Shown: positions 44,884 to 57,870, numbered from the stretch's first letter. The stretch: 64,000 nt of DNA from Gnetum montanum (GCA_015680685.1 MNCI01018013.1:190303-254302), one strand, 5' to 3'. The notes: a model not told the origin generated them from the letters alone. Numbers and translations are program-made.

Positions 44884-47636
44884 ATAATTGCAGATCACAC
44901 CAAAAGGGAAGCACACGTAGGAAGGAGGACCATCCCAACCAAGGGAGAAATGGTTTAGAATGAAAAGGGGCCAAGAAAAACCCCAAGAAGAACCACTTGC
45001 AACCCATGCCACAAGTCCTCTTAGGGAAGAGGTAGAGGTGGAATCTATTCGACAAATTTTAGAACTAGCAGTAGCAATGGAACACTCCCATTGGGATGAT
45101 GTGCTAGCACAACTAGAAAATATTGAGGTGACCTTAATAAAGGCTTGTATAAATTAGATCAAATTAAGAAAGGTCCAAAAATCGGTGCTCCAAGAGTTAA
45201 ATTTTGGCCCTTTCCTAGAGCATGCACCAAGAGAAGTGCAGGACTAGCTAAAGGCCTCTCCCATGTGGCCAATCATCACTTCCATCAAGGAGTGGTACAT
45301 GGGAGATACATTCCTATTCTAGAATAATAGGCAACTCAGATCAATATTAAAAATCAAGGACAACTTAGTGTCCTACTTGGTGTAGGTCATTGTTGTAGTG
45401 CTTCGGTTGCTAGAAACAAGGATGAACCTTATTGAGATCCCAATGCAGGTAGATCCCAATATCAAAAAAGAACTAGTGCAATGGTGTTATGCTATTAATT
45501 GTAAGGAGTTTGGCATGATCACATTGGTAGAGAAGATTCATTACAAGATTGCAACCTTTCACCTCAATCCCATGGTAAGGCCAAGCAAAATCACTACCTT
45601 GTTTGCCTGAGCATGCATCACTCTAAGTGGTAGATTCTTAATTAATCTTCCACAATTGATCTATCTATAGATGGAGAAATGATTTAAAGAAAATAAAAAT
45701 GGAAGAAAGACACTTTTCTTTCCATGCCTCATCAAAAAACTCTATTGAAGGAAAGGGATATTCCATTATACCAATGATACTATTAGAACTATTCTAACCA
45801 CCAACTGGGAAAAAATGATGAAGGATAAGACACGTACAACTACCATCCAAGAAGAGGAGTAGTGACCACCAACTTCACCTACCACTAAAACAATAGTGCC
45901 AAACATCACTGCAACCATCTAATGGTTGCACAAATACTGAGAATGGATCTTGAGTGAAAAAGAGCAAAAAGCAAGCATGGGTGGCAAGAACCCATCCATT
46001 TGTAGACTAGCAATAAGGAACCTCAATGAGGTGGCCTGAAAAATCAGTTTGATGGGTGGATGTGGATCCATTTTCTCTACCTAAATAATGCAACTACATG
46101 TGAGGTTGAATCCAAGTGCCAGAGAGGTCATAGTATCTCTCACAGAATAACAGTCACTTCCAGAAATCTTTGGAAATGCTGTGACCTTCTTGGTGAACTT
46201 GAGGGAGGGTGACGGGGAAATTGTATTGGTGATGTAGTACTAAGGGTAGGAGAAAATAGAATAAGTGGTCACTGATCAAATTTTTGAAATTCTCAATGCA
46301 CCTGCAACATCTACATTAGATGTCACTACACTCAAGAATGTGCAAATGTCCATAGAAACCACAAGTGGTAGAATAAATGCAGCACAACATGAAGAACTAC
46401 TAGATCAACTAGTGGGAACCAGGAAACTACTTCTAGATGTCTTTGATCTTCTAGACAACATCACTACAACCCAGTCAAGCTACTTGAGGCAAGGGGAAAG
46501 AATATCATTTTGGAGGGGCAACTCAAAATAGTCAAGGAACTAAATGAATGTTTGGTTGCTAAAGTTGCCAAATTAAAAGCCCAAATTGTCAACCCCACAT
46601 TCCTCAACCTGGAACTAACAAGAGATGAAGTTATGGAACAACTTCACACCAAACTCAAAGAGGTTGAGGGTGTAATAAAGATGGTAATGTTCTATCGATC
46701 CTTGGTAGAGTTCACATAACATAAGATTCATAAGGCCTTGGATCAGACCTGCTAGGAGAATGTATAGTTGACTATAGAGGACCATCACATGCAAAATGTT
46801 GATGCACACAAACAATAATTAATAAACTTCATCCATCAATAGCAGGAGCAACTCGCTAGAGCAAACACGAAATTAAGGAGATTGGAAACAAAAAATAGAA
46901 ATCTCTCCATGGAGGAAGTTCATGCTCTTCACTAGAAAATTGTGATCAAGATAGTCGCCTAGAAATTAGAGGCTCTCAAATTTGAGAGAGTCAAAGACCA
47001 TTACAGAGAACAAGTTAGTCTACAAAAGGAAGTAAATGAAAAACACATCTAGTTGGTGAAGGAAAAAGTGAATGAAACCCTTTAGCAACTTCAACAAGGA
47101 AAAGAATTGTGGTAACCCATCATTGATGGGATAGATGCCTACAAGAAAGTGAAAATCCACATGAAGGAGTTGCAGATCAAGGAGATGATGGAGTACATGG
47201 AGCTTGCCAATCTCTATTATGCAAATCTAGCCATGTTGACTACTAGACGATCATGGTCTAAACTAGAGAAGTAGGTGGCCAGCTCATACATGCTGTACAA
47301 GGCCAAGTTCAAGCATCATAAGGACACCAAGAAAAAGCTTAGGTGGTAAACACTGAATTCAAAGTTCTTAAGGCACAATTCACTGATCAATGATCAACTA
47401 CTAAGAACTTAGCTAGGAAGATGAATGACTACTAGGAGCTATAGAACACAGTTACGACATTTGACATTGAATACAGATAATTTTCTACCTAGTTTATTAA
47501 TGTAAAGGAAATGTTCCAAATATTGTCCTATCCATGGGATGTCCCCATTCCTATTCACAGTGGTAATGCCATGTGGACTATGAATGATCCCCAAGGTAAA
47601 GAGGAGAAGATGAAAGATATTACTTGATGAATTTCA
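44884..47636 (+). pseudogene. Accessory ORF of element D, coiled-coil protein
   Basis: A run of open segments on the coding strand, broken by stops: 44960-45157 (VESIRQILELAVAMEHSHWDDV), 45398-45610 (LLETRMNLIEIPMQVDP, KELVQWCYAINCKEFGMIT, KITTLFA), 46265-46531, and 46510-46719 (KELNECLVAKVAKLKAQI, EVMEQLHTKLKEVEGVI), with more heptad-like sequence to about 47420. The middle part recalls the putative plant transposon protein domain found in some plant Ty3 elements (a FPxLI-x-LC-like stretch near 45715). The C-terminal half looks like a long coiled coil. No transmembrane segment is clear. Its place after pol matches the env-like or accessory ORF of Athila-type elements; function unknown. Confidence 0.5.
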
Positions 47637-47995
47637 CCTTCCACTAGAGGTTTCATTGATAACAAGATAGCCATAGCTGCTTCAGCTACCACATGTGCTT
47701 GAAGTCAATGAAGGTCCCTTAGAACCTTAGGAGCCTTCACCGCTTGGGACTATCTAATCTTCTCCACTCTCTTCATGCCATTAGAGGATGTGTTGTCCAA
47801 TTTTTTTGTGGTCACATCATGGTGGTCAATTTTGTTTCATGAACACCAAAAATTTGGTAATTTATGTGATCTATACACTCAGGCACTCAGTTATGTCAAG
47901 TTAGTTTGTTTTGTTAAAGAGTCATTCGATAATTTCATACCTTCCTAATTTTGTAAAGGAACTTTAGGATAATTTTTCATTCAGTCATGAGGGCA

Positions 47996-48929
47996 TGATG
48001 AGCATTAATGTGTTGCATCGATAGGCCCCCATTAACACAGCCTCATCAATGGACCCCTATCAATGGGGTCCCATTTACATGATGTTGTCTATTCGACAAG
48101 GCCATGTTGATGTAGTGTTTGTTATGTCTACGGGGCCCCATTGACATAGTCCAAGAGTAAAAACTATAAATATGAGCTTCCAACCATGTTTATGGGCATT
48201 AGAAGTCACAGTAGTAGCCAAAATCTTATAGTTTTTTCATTTAAAAGTTAGAATATTTTCCTGAGTGCCTGCAACAAGAGTCATTGAGTGTATGGATCAT
48301 TATTCGAGCATTTTTGTACTTGAGCACAGTAGTGTGTGCAGCAATAAAGATGAGCTTCTTAACAAACCTTGCATCATTCTAGATAGTTTAGATATTTTAT
48401 TCATGCATTTGATGCTTTTAGTTATTCATTCAATGTTTTCTAGTAATTAAGCTAATTAGGTAATTAAGTAATATAAGCTAGATAGATTAAATACATAAGT
48501 ACAACTACTTCAAGCATAACACATATTCACTTGGTAATCCCAACAACGTTATTGCTTGATAACCTAGCAGTAGATACATGGGTTTAAGACATGTACAGAA
48601 AGTAGGATTGGATGCTTATGTTAAGACTAGTTAGAGATTAGTTAAATAGTTCAATTAGATTAGTTCTCAATTTACTTCATCTCTATTTTCAAGCACCAAA
48701 ACCATGAAATATAAAATGACAAAAATCATATGCCTCGATTATATTTAACCATACCTTTGTACTTCACAAGTGTAATCAGGAAGATAATGAATGACCAACA
48801 GGGTAAGGTTCACTTCCTAGAAGACTACTGCATGAGAAACTAGAGATTCTGCATAATTCAACCAGATCATGTGTGAACACTTTGTGATTTGTATGGTTGG
48901 GCATAGGGGTACCTCTTCACTACTCATCA
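47996..48929 (+). repeat. 3' LTR of element D
   Basis: TGATGAGC...CTACTCATCA, 934 bp, directly after the tract CAGTCATGAGGGCA. TATAAATA lies at 48165-48172 and AATAAA at 48343-48348. The right end shares TAGGGGTACCTC with the C LTR. The U3 has GGGGCCCC/CAATGGGG palindromes in place of GATATCGCG. Confidence 0.88.
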
Positions 48930-48934
48930 GCATT

Positions 48935-50070
48935 CAAGAAGAAGATAATTTAATCTATTTCTAATCACATGAAAGAGATGAAGGGGGTTTTCAATTAATT
49001 TTTAAGAAACTTAAAAAGTTGGAAGAAGATAAGAAAAATCATCCAGGCACCATCTCTAAGAAAATCTAAGCAAGATGTCAATTCTATGATTTTCCTCCAA
49101 TGATCATCATTCCACACCTTATTTGAAAGATGATATTACCATCGATCTTGAAAACTTTGAAGATGATAATAAAGCTCAAAATGAGGAGGCCCATCATTCT
49201 TCAAAAGCTATGCATCAGACAAAAATGTCAAATATTTCAGGAGTAATAAATATTAGACTTGTTTTAAGACTACAATGATAAATTGGTAAAGAAATGAAGA
49301 TCACTCTTGTTAAGGCCTTGAAACATGATGCAAGGATGCCACATGTTGAGGTCAAAATCTTTAATGAGATGGAAGACACAAATTTATTTACTTATTGGCT
49401 TAAGAATATTAACAAGTACATTGAACTTAAAGATGTTCGTAAGAAACAAAAGGTGTTATATGTTGAAACCAAATTGGATGGTATAGCAAAAATTTAGTGA
49501 GAGAGAAGTCATGCCTATGTGATCAACCATGGATCACCCATCAAAGATTGATCACTTATGCAATATGTGATGAAGCAAAATTTTAAAATTTTTTAACATA
49601 GCCAAGATAAAATCCAAATGCTTAAATATTTAAGAAAAGAATATAAAAATGTTAGAGAATACTACATGAAAATTTTCAAGGTATTTCATGAAGTCTCAAA
49701 ATTTTCAAATGGTCTTAAAAAGAGTATTAGAAATAGCTTAAATCCTACAAAGCCCAAACTTTAGAGGAGGTATTTAAGTTCTCTCAAAACTAAGAAGAAG
49801 CTACAAGAATATGTTAAAGCTAGTCCAAATTTTTCTTCAAAGGGTAGAGATTCCAACTTTTCAAAAGATGAAAACACATCCATGAAGCAGAATGCTAATG
49901 AAGACACATGAGAGAAGTAAAAAAAAAAAAAAGAGAGACTCCAGCAAGTATTCCAAGAAGGATTCATCCAAGGGAAAAGGTGTTGGTAAGATCCAATACT
50001 TCAATTATGTATAAATGGGACATAATAAATGGAAATAGAAGAAGCCTAAAGCCTTCAAATAAAAGCAACT
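48935..50070 (+). pseudogene. Gag remains of Ty3/gypsy element E
   Basis: Segments such as PHVEVKIFNEMEDTNLFTYWLKNINKYIELKDV, KQKVLYVETKLDGIA (49294-49497), QDKIQMLKYLRKEYKNVREYYMKIF and FSNGLKKSIRNSL follow the usual chromovirus-type gag order. A decayed knuckle context (YFNYV-x-MGHNKWK) lies near 49995-50040. Many stops. The left end is cut by the element D LTR. Confidence 0.7.
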
Positions 50071-50099
50071 TCAAACTATAGATAAATATTATTTAGTCC

Positions 50100-51420
50100 T
50101 ATAAATATCGAAGATATTACTAAAGTTAAATCTTGTACGTTTTTGAAAAATATCTTTGTTAAGGATCATAATAGAAAGATGCATTTTAGAATTGGGACTT
50201 GGTGTCTATCTAGTAAGGAATGAATTCATATTCATATTAATGATAGAGCTTAAGAACATATGATCTCTACTATGACTATTCAAAGATTTGGTCTATCCAA
50301 ATTTCCTCATCCAAGTCCCTATAAATTTTATTGATTTTTCAAACATCATTATCAATATGTTCTAGAGAAATCTATTTTGTCTTTTGGAATTAGTTCCTAT
50401 CATGACAATGTATATTATGATATTCTCCCAATTGATTGTACTAATGTATTTTTTTGATAAACATTGAAATTTTGATAACAAGGCTACCTTTGAAGGGGGG
50501 AAAATCTTTGGTTTATGCCTATGGTAGATGGCATTCATAATTTGATTCCCATGTCTTTACAGTTGTTTAAAGTAAGTGTCTCTAGTACTGCATCTTTGAT
50601 TTTATTAAGTGACCATGAATATGTGCAAGCTCATGAACAAGATGAGCATGCTTCCATCATTGTATCAACCACTACAAAATATGAAAAGGATAAAACAAAT
50701 GAACTTTCAGTAGTGATGTAACATTTGGCACAAGAATTTTCTAATGTGTTCAAGGGTACATTGGAAGGGGTTCTTCCTATGAGGTCTATTTAGCATCAAA
50801 TTGAATTTATACTAAAGGGAACCATACCAAATAATAGAGCCTATCAAATGACTCCACATCAAAGGGATGAGCTTTCAAGGTTGGTTATTGAATTTCTCTC
50901 AAATGATTTCATTAAGAAGTTAATATTCCCATTTGTAGTACCAATAGTGTTAGTTTCTCAAAAAAATAATAATGAGATGAGAATGTGCATTGATTATAGA
51001 GATGTTAATAGGATAATTATTAAGTAACATTTTCCTATTTCTAGGATCAATGACATTCTTGATGTGCTTGCTAATGTTAAAGTCTTTTTTGAACATTGAT
51101 TTGAAGTATTTCTACCATCAAATAAGTATTAGACTTAGCAATGAGTGGAAAACCACTTTTAAAACTCCATATTGGTTGTATGAGTGGTTAGGATTGCCAT
51201 TAGAATTAGCGAATTCTCTTCCTATGTATATAAGATTAATGCATGATGTTTTGAGAGAATTAATTGGTACATCTTGGATTGTATTTTTTGATGATATCCT
51301 TGTTTACAATTTTAATGAGGATATGCATGTACAAATTTTAGAAGATGTTTTTCCAAATTGCATGAGTCTCAACTAGTGAAAAATGTGAAGAAATGTCACT
51401 TGCTCAAAAAGAAGATTATG
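50100..51420 (+). pseudogene. Protease and RT remains of element E
   Basis: The protease C-terminal region is recognisable (FPHPSPYKFY, DNVYYDILPIDC) followed by a linker. RT runs from about 50790: PNNRAYQMTPHQRDEL, RMCIDYRDVNRI, then after a frameshift LNIDLKYFYHQISI, KTTFKTPYWLYEW, and the catalytic FFDDILVYN near 51283-51310. Order and motifs are typical of Ty3 chromovirus-like pol. It is broken by stops and at least two frameshifts. Confidence 0.82.
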
Positions 51421-51689
51421 AATTTGAATCATGGAAACTCCAAAAACCAAATGAAGATGAAACCTACTAATATTAACATAATTAGAGATTAGCCTTTACT
51501 AAATAATATTGGATATGTGAGATCTTTTGTTAGACTAGTTGGCTTTTATAGGACATTTCTTAGAAATTTTAATTTTATTTCATGGCCAATACTTTCTTGT
51601 TTAATATAAAGTAGATATTTTTTATGGGATGATGAGTAAGGGAAATCCTTCTTAGTCTTGAAGAAAAAAGTTGTAGTGCTCCAATGCTT

Positions 51690-52830
51690 ATCATTTTAAA
51701 GTTTTCCCTAATTTTTGCAATGGAAGTGGATGTAAGTGGACTTGTAGTTAGTGCTATTTTATCCTAAGAAGGTAAGGCCATGGAATTTTTCTTAGAGACG
51801 CTAAATGAATCAAAGAAAAAGTATAGTGTCTATGAAAATAAATTATATGTTATACTTCAGGCTATTAAATATTCAAGAATTATTTTTTAGGAAGCGAACT
51901 TTTGCTTTTAACTGATCACAAGGCATTATAATTTTTGAATTCATGAAAGAAGTTAAGTTTCAAGTATATGAAATGGGTAGAGAAGCCCCATGAATTTCAC
52001 TTTGTACTTAAGCATAAAAGTAAAAAAATTAATGTGGTATCATATGTTCTTTCTAGGATTTATGTGGCATATCATTCATATATACAACTAGATAAACTTA
52101 TGACTGTTACTTCTTTGTATATAGATGATGCTATTTTTGGTGAGGTTTCAAAGGAGCTTAATGCTCCATTGCATAGGAGAGTGAATATGTGGAGATATTA
52201 TCATCTATAGCCTACACGTTTCTTCAACAATGCCAAGGTATGTGTGCTAAATTATAATTTTACATGAAATATTTTGCATGAGAGGAATACTTGTGAAATG
52301 GCTGGACATATGCATAAGATAAATACCTATGAACTTCTTCATCAAAGCTAATTATAGCTATGTATGTAAAATGAGGTAAATAAATTTATTAGGGAGGATT
52401 ATGATTATCATTCATTTAGAGGAGGAAAAGGTAATTTTTGTTACTATTTGCATTTTCTCATTTTTAATGCTCAATGGGAAGATAGTTGTATGGATTTTAA
52501 GTTTGGTATTCCAAAGACATAAGTTAGACATCATTCTATCTTTGTTGTAGTAGATGAATATTCAAAAATACATCATTTCATTCCTTATAAAAGAAGAAAT
52601 GATGCATCTCATGTAGCTCATTTATCTTTCTAGCATGTTAGATTACATGAAATTTCTACAAACATTGTGATTAATATGAATGTGAGATTCACAAGTCATT
52701 CTTAAAGGTCATTGTAGAAGATATTAAGTATTAAGCTATTGTATTCTAGTTTCTATCATACATATTTTGAGATGTCTTTGTGAAGAACAATCACATAGAT
52801 GGGAAAATATCTTGATTCATGCTAACTTTA
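51690..52830 (+). pseudogene. RNase H and integrase remains of element E
   Basis: RNase H is seen as DVSGLVVSAILS, NESKKKYSVYENKLYVILQAIK and EFHFVLKHKSKKINVVSYVLSR (51720-52070). The integrase zinc region (HERNTCEMAGHMHKINTYELL) starts near 52275. The core reads WEDSCMDFKFGIPKT and [17 protein letters not shown] (52470-52580), with the second catalytic Asp region decayed (IVINMNVRFTSH). RCLCEEQSHRWENILIHANF follows with a deletion before it. The C-terminal part and chromodomain are absent: an LTR begins directly. Confidence 0.78.
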
Positions 52831-54420
52831 TGTAACAAAACATATTTTGGTATCCTTGGTAAGTATAATCTTTATAGGGTTTATGATATTTGCGCTTGTG
52901 TATGAGTTTTATGCATGTTATTGGCTTGGTATATTTATGAGGTTTATGAGATAATCTTTGAGATGATTAGGTGTACAAAGGTTATTATGTATCTTCTACA
53001 TATTTATATTTTTATATATGTTTTTATTACCATGCAAAAATGAACACTAACCCCTTTGTTAAGTGTGGCAGGATTTAATGAGGATTGGTTGGAAGCATGG
53101 CATGGCATGTAATCTATGGTTTGTTATTTGTTTTTATGGAGTATATGTAATTATCTTATTTGTTACATGGTGTGATAGCTTATTGTATTATATTTATTTT
53201 ATATTATTTTTATTTTTATTATAAGAGGTTATGAGATATTTTTGGTATAATGGTTTTTATGATATTTTCTCTTTAAATTATTTTAGTATGTGGGAGATTT
53301 ATATGAGTAAGAGAAGAAGTTACATAAGAGATGGAAAGGATTGTTGGTAATATTATTTTAATTTTGTATTTATTTTAGTAATTGGTTATTTATTCCATTC
53401 CATGGTTTCTTATCAATCTCCATTAAAACTTCCAAAGTTATTTCTCTCCACACACTTGGATGATTTGGGAGAGGTGTAGTAGGAGATTAAAGCATATGAA
53501 GGTGCTATTGGATTGTGGAGCAGATATGTTGATTACTTAGATTTTTATTATTTTTCTCTCCTCTCTTGTGTTTTTTCATCATGAATATTTAGATGTGAGT
53601 AATCTTGAATGCTTTTCCATTTTTAGTTACAGGTCTGTGCACTTTTATGCGATGAATTTTGTATGGATAAACTTCGTATGTTTATGATGCTTTTTATGGG
53701 TTGATGGATATTTCTTTAAATACTTAGAATGTTGTTTCTATAGATTTTGTATGTGTAATTAATGGTAATATTTTATTTTTTATTAAATTTCAAGTATGGT
53801 TTTTTAAAGAATTATTTTAGTAATTTTTATGAGATTGGGTTCTGTTGTTTCAATGGATTTTACCAACTATGATAGCAAGTTTAGAACTATTGTAATTCTT
53901 GTTTGGATGTGATTGTAAACCTAGAGATAGGTGTGGCTTGGTTTAATTTGATGATTAGTTTGAAGAATTAGGGATTTTCATTCATCTTGATATTTTCCTT
54001 AGAATTGATTTCCCCTACTATGACCTTGTCATGCTTAATGTAATTTCTTGTTCACATATTAGTCTTATTGGAATTCATATTTTAATTATTCATATGGTAA
54101 TCATGATGCATGTATACCAAGCTTATCATATTAATATTATTAGACTTAAGTTTTATTAATTTGAGTTCCTAGTTTAGTCTTGGGATTTTTCTTGTTCTTA
54201 CTGGTGGTTTCTCTATTCTTCTCCATCATTTCAAAGATTTCTAGCTAATTTCTAGTATTTTCCTACCTAAAAGAGATAACCATGGCCTCTTCAAGAGATC
54301 CTCCCACATTCCAAGACTTCTAGAAAGACATCTCACCCATGGTCAAGATGTTTCATCTTTACTTGAGACATCTCCTCCTATTTTGAGATGTCTCCTCATG
54401 TTATAAGAAGTGATTCCTGG
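52831..54420 (+). repeat. LTR, same family as the solo LTR at 4335-6261
   Basis: Starts TGTAACAAAACAT and aligns along its length with the 4.3-kb copy. It directly follows truncated integrase of element E, so it is either E's own LTR after an internal deletion, or an independent insertion. The right end is not determined; GAGATGTCT units occur to about 54390. Confidence 0.55.
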
Positions 54421-55120
54421 GTGGTGCTTCACATTTCATTTAAGACTAATAATAAATCCAAATGCTTGATAATTTGATATCTGGCTTGGATACCAGTTTG
54501 ATTTTAAAATTTAGGAAGTTTTCATAACAACTTGACACACATTTAACATTGGGTGTAGTGCATGCTAGCCTCCTTGATTGTGGTGATGGCTGAAGTACAT
54601 AAATCTTGGTTTTAATATTGCTTGATAACTCAATGATTGATTGTATATTTTTATGCTTGCTTGGATGTTCTTGAGCTAACTAGTTTTGTAGATCAACCAT
54701 GGTCCTCCTAACTCTCATGAGATTTGTCCATTCATTGATTGAAGATGATGCCAAGGTTTCTCACTTAGTTTTATACTAATAATCCACTTTGTGTATAGGA
54801 TGATTATATTAGAAGAATATGGGAAATCTTGGATATTTTGTTGAGTTTTTTTTAAGCATGATGATGATATGTTCTATTTTAGGATGTGGTTATTTATATA
54901 TTTGATATGTTGGCATTGCATTAGATATTAGTTGCTTTTTTGCTAGTTTATGGATTTATGGATGATGTATAAATTAGAGTTATCATTTCATGTCAGTTAT
55001 ATATTTATCCTAGTGTTGCAACTGGAAAAGTTGATTGCTGGAATGAAGACTAACCGATCTAGTTCATAGCAATCCTCAACCTCAGATCCCTAGGGCCTCC
55101 ATGAAAAAAAAATGGGATTT
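54421..55120. other. No recognised feature
   Basis: AT-rich DNA between the LTR above and the LTR-like region of element H. May include the unresolved LTR end. Confidence 0.45.
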
Positions 55121-55129
55121 GAGGTATGT

Positions 55130-56571
55130 TGGTTAATTTGGTAGATCAACTAGGGACTTGGGGGGTTTGCAACACATTGTAATGAAATGGAAGCAAAAAC
55201 TAAGAATAGATATGAATAATGCATAGGAAATAAACAAATATATCTTGCACAGAAAACCCAAAATGTAAAACTTTATTGAGAAAAAATAAATATTATTTTA
55301 GAGAAATGAGTTCAAATGGTGCCTGGATGAATAGTAGGGGGGTTCAAGTTCCGTTCAAGTCAATGCAGTCAACTCCATGATTCGAATGTCCTACAACTCC
55401 CAATGCTATCAAACCTCCAATGTTGCAATCTTAGATCTACAACATTGGTTATGATGAGGGTTTTGAAGTGTAAAGAATCCAAGTTGCCCAAGTGCTCTAG
55501 GCTGGGAGCTAGATATCCTAGGAGTGTAATGTGAAGCTTGGAAACTCACAAATCCCAAAGGGGGTTAGAAGATCATAGGGTCATAGGGTTTCTACACTGG
55601 GTTCAAGAGTATACAAGTGTGGGAACTTGTAAGAAATCTTGAGTTCTTGAGAATGCCCAAGTGTAGAACTATGAACAAATTACTAGATTTTGTAACCAAT
55701 GCCAATTGTCTTAGATTGCAAAAGTGTGGAATTGCCAAAGTGTTAAACTATGAAAAATCATGGAAACTATAAATGGTGTTTGGGGCTGGTTTTTATAGGT
55801 TTTGGGCCATGAATGGTGCTAAAAAATGGCTATGATTTCATTGTAATTTGGCTGCATAATGGCTTCAAATTGGCTGCCAAATTGCTATAAATTTTTTCCT
55901 TGTTTAGGTGAGATGGGTGCCCAAATTTGGGAGGTTACCATATATGGTAAGTTCCTTCCCCCCATGGCCATTCCATTTACTATAAATAGTAATGGAACAT
56001 ACCTTCCATGCTAAAGATGAATCTTCCATGTTGAGCTATCCACCATGCTTGCTAAAGTGGCTAGTCAATGTTGGAGTGCATGAAGTGTTGAAATTTAGCT
56101 ATTGTGACTTCCATGTTGGGCACATGTAGTTTCCATGTTGGGGGTAGAGTCTCCATGCTAGGGGGAAACTTCCACACAAAGGAGGGAAGGTTTCCAAGAT
56201 GAGGAGGACATGTACATCCTTCCATGTTGGGGGTAGGTAGGATCTTCCTCCTTGCAAGTGTTTCTAACATAGAAAGATATATACCCCCCATAAAACCCAT
56301 CAAATTATCACTGTTGACATTCCAAAAGGCATTTTTGACCATCACCTACAAGCCTAAACATAGACACTAGGTGACTTATTTCACTTGGAAAATGAGGATT
56401 TGACCACTTATAAGGCATTTTTCAATTCCAAAAGTATAAAGTATGTGAAATTACAAATTGTGTATTACAATCTTCATATGTACAATAAAGTTTTGCCTTG
56501 GGTTTCATAGGGTGAAAGCTACATGAAGAAAATTGGCTATAACATGCAAAATTTTTTGTGGTGTTTTAGTG
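55130..56571 (-). repeat. Probable 3' LTR of Tat-lineage element H
   Basis: On the minus strand, a purine tract AATAAAGAGGGGCC (56570-56585) precedes U3-like DNA with TTCCATGTTGGG repeats (55950-56240), then CCTATAAAAACC at about 55790-55801, then AATAAAGTTTTACA at about 55262-55275. This PPT-U3-TATA-poly(A) order fits an LTR. The exact ends and the 5' partner LTR were not found. Confidence 0.5.
55790..55801 (-). promoter_or_regulatory. TATA box of the element H LTR
   Basis: Minus strand CCTATAAAAACC, about 500 bp upstream of AATAAA. Confidence 0.45.
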
Positions 56572-57084
56572 GCCCCTCTTTATTGGTGCCTAGAGGATTA
56601 ACCCAAGAAGCATCAACAAAAAATACAAAACATCAATGCATATTATAATGCTATAATGCATATAGGACACACGAGAATCAGGCTATCCAAGTCACCAAAG
56701 TTGCTAGTTTAAGGTTGTGCAAGCCATGGTACTAGTTTAAGGCCCTAGTACATCATGTTACCAATTTAAGATCATAGTAGACTATTGAAAGTAGGCTTGC
56801 TTGTTGAGGATTGCCAGCTACATGTAGTATGGCTTTAGATAGGAATGATTGACTGGATTGACCAACTCATTTCCATCCATGTCAAATATTCTAAACACAC
56901 TATTCCTATAGGCCCTGTTGACAAGGAAGGACCCTTCCCAGTTGGCTAAGAATTAGTTTACATACTCATGAATATTTTTGAGTACCAAGTCATCTTCTTT
57001 GATCTTTCACAAGATCAAGTCATGGTGATGTTGTTGCTTCTACCTCTCTTGATAGTGCTCAATGTGAGCAAGTGCCTACATACA

Positions 57085-57870
57085 CTACTCCTCCACCAAG
57101 TCTAGGGTTGTTTTTAGTAACTCTTTATTGTACTTGTCATTGATGAAGTCAGTCAAGGCTACTTGGAGTGATGGCACCTGTAATTCAAGAGGTAAAACAA
57201 CTTTAGAATCATAAACTAGAAAATAAGGGATCATATCAGTTGGCATGCAATAGGTTGTTCTATATGCCCATAGTGCATCGAAAAGTTGCTCATGCCACTT
57301 ATGTTTGCTATTGTTGAGCATCTTTTTTGAGTAGGTTAATGATGGTGTAATTTCTTGCTTCCACCAGTCCATTGGCTTAGGGGTAATATGGTGATGAGAA
57401 AAAATGCTTAATGCCTAGATTGTGATAGAAATCTTGTTTCATGGATATTAATTCATGGTCCATTGTCTATAACTATGATGATGGATATGCCAAAATGGGC
57501 TACAATGTTATCTACAATGAATTTGTACACTTGTTCAGATGTAGTCTTCCTTAGGAAAATAGCCTCAAGCCACTTTTTAAAGTATTTGATTGCGGTGATG
57601 ATAAAGCTATGCCCTTTAGAAGACTTAGGCATTATCAATCTAATGATATAAAACTCCCATCTTTAAAACAACTATGTTATTTGTGTGGTATGCAACTCAG
57701 TTGGTGGTGCATGTATAAGGTTGCTATATAGATGGCATGTGTCACACCACTTAACCTTCCATAGGTAGTCATTTTCCATATGGAGCCAATAGTAGCCTAA
57801 CCATCTAATCTTAGTGATCATGGCTCTTGGTCCTATATGTCCTCCACAAAACACCCTCATGAACCTCCTC
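57085..57870 (-). pseudogene. Integrase remains of element H
   Basis: The minus strand gives the zinc domain (GGHIGPRAMITKIRWLGYYWLHMENDYLWKVKWCDTCHLY, an HHCC arrangement; 57860-57672), the core start and second Asp (KGHSFIITAIKYFKKWLEA, VIDNGP; 57638-57453), and the distal part KHKWHEQLFDALWAYRTTYCMPTDMIPYFLVYDSKVVLPLEL (57372-57085). Stops and a deletion around the catalytic Glu region break it. The GRQW/WAYRTT style matches Tat/Athila-type integrases. Confidence 0.83.

Larger units (their letters stand above)
43430..48929 (+). mobile_element. Ty3/gypsy element D, 5'-truncated, plus strand
   Basis: Only the 3' part is present: a 3' UTR block homologous to 1560-2230 of element C (43430-44230), a palindrome block (44386-44464), an accessory ORF (44884-47636), a second 3' UTR block homologous to 2740-2945 of C, and the LTR. 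No gag, RT or integrase lies to the left, so the element was cut or rearranged. Its right LTR end abuts gag of element E. Confidence 0.78.

Noticed and set aside
45398-46719. Host gene with coiled coils
   Set aside because: It lies between two blocks of the Ty3 family 3' UTR and before a matching LTR, with stops throughout; it is element DNA.
56061-56345. 94-codon minus-strand ORF
   Set aside because: It is a translation of the CCATGTTGGG repeats in the element H LTR; no conserved domain.
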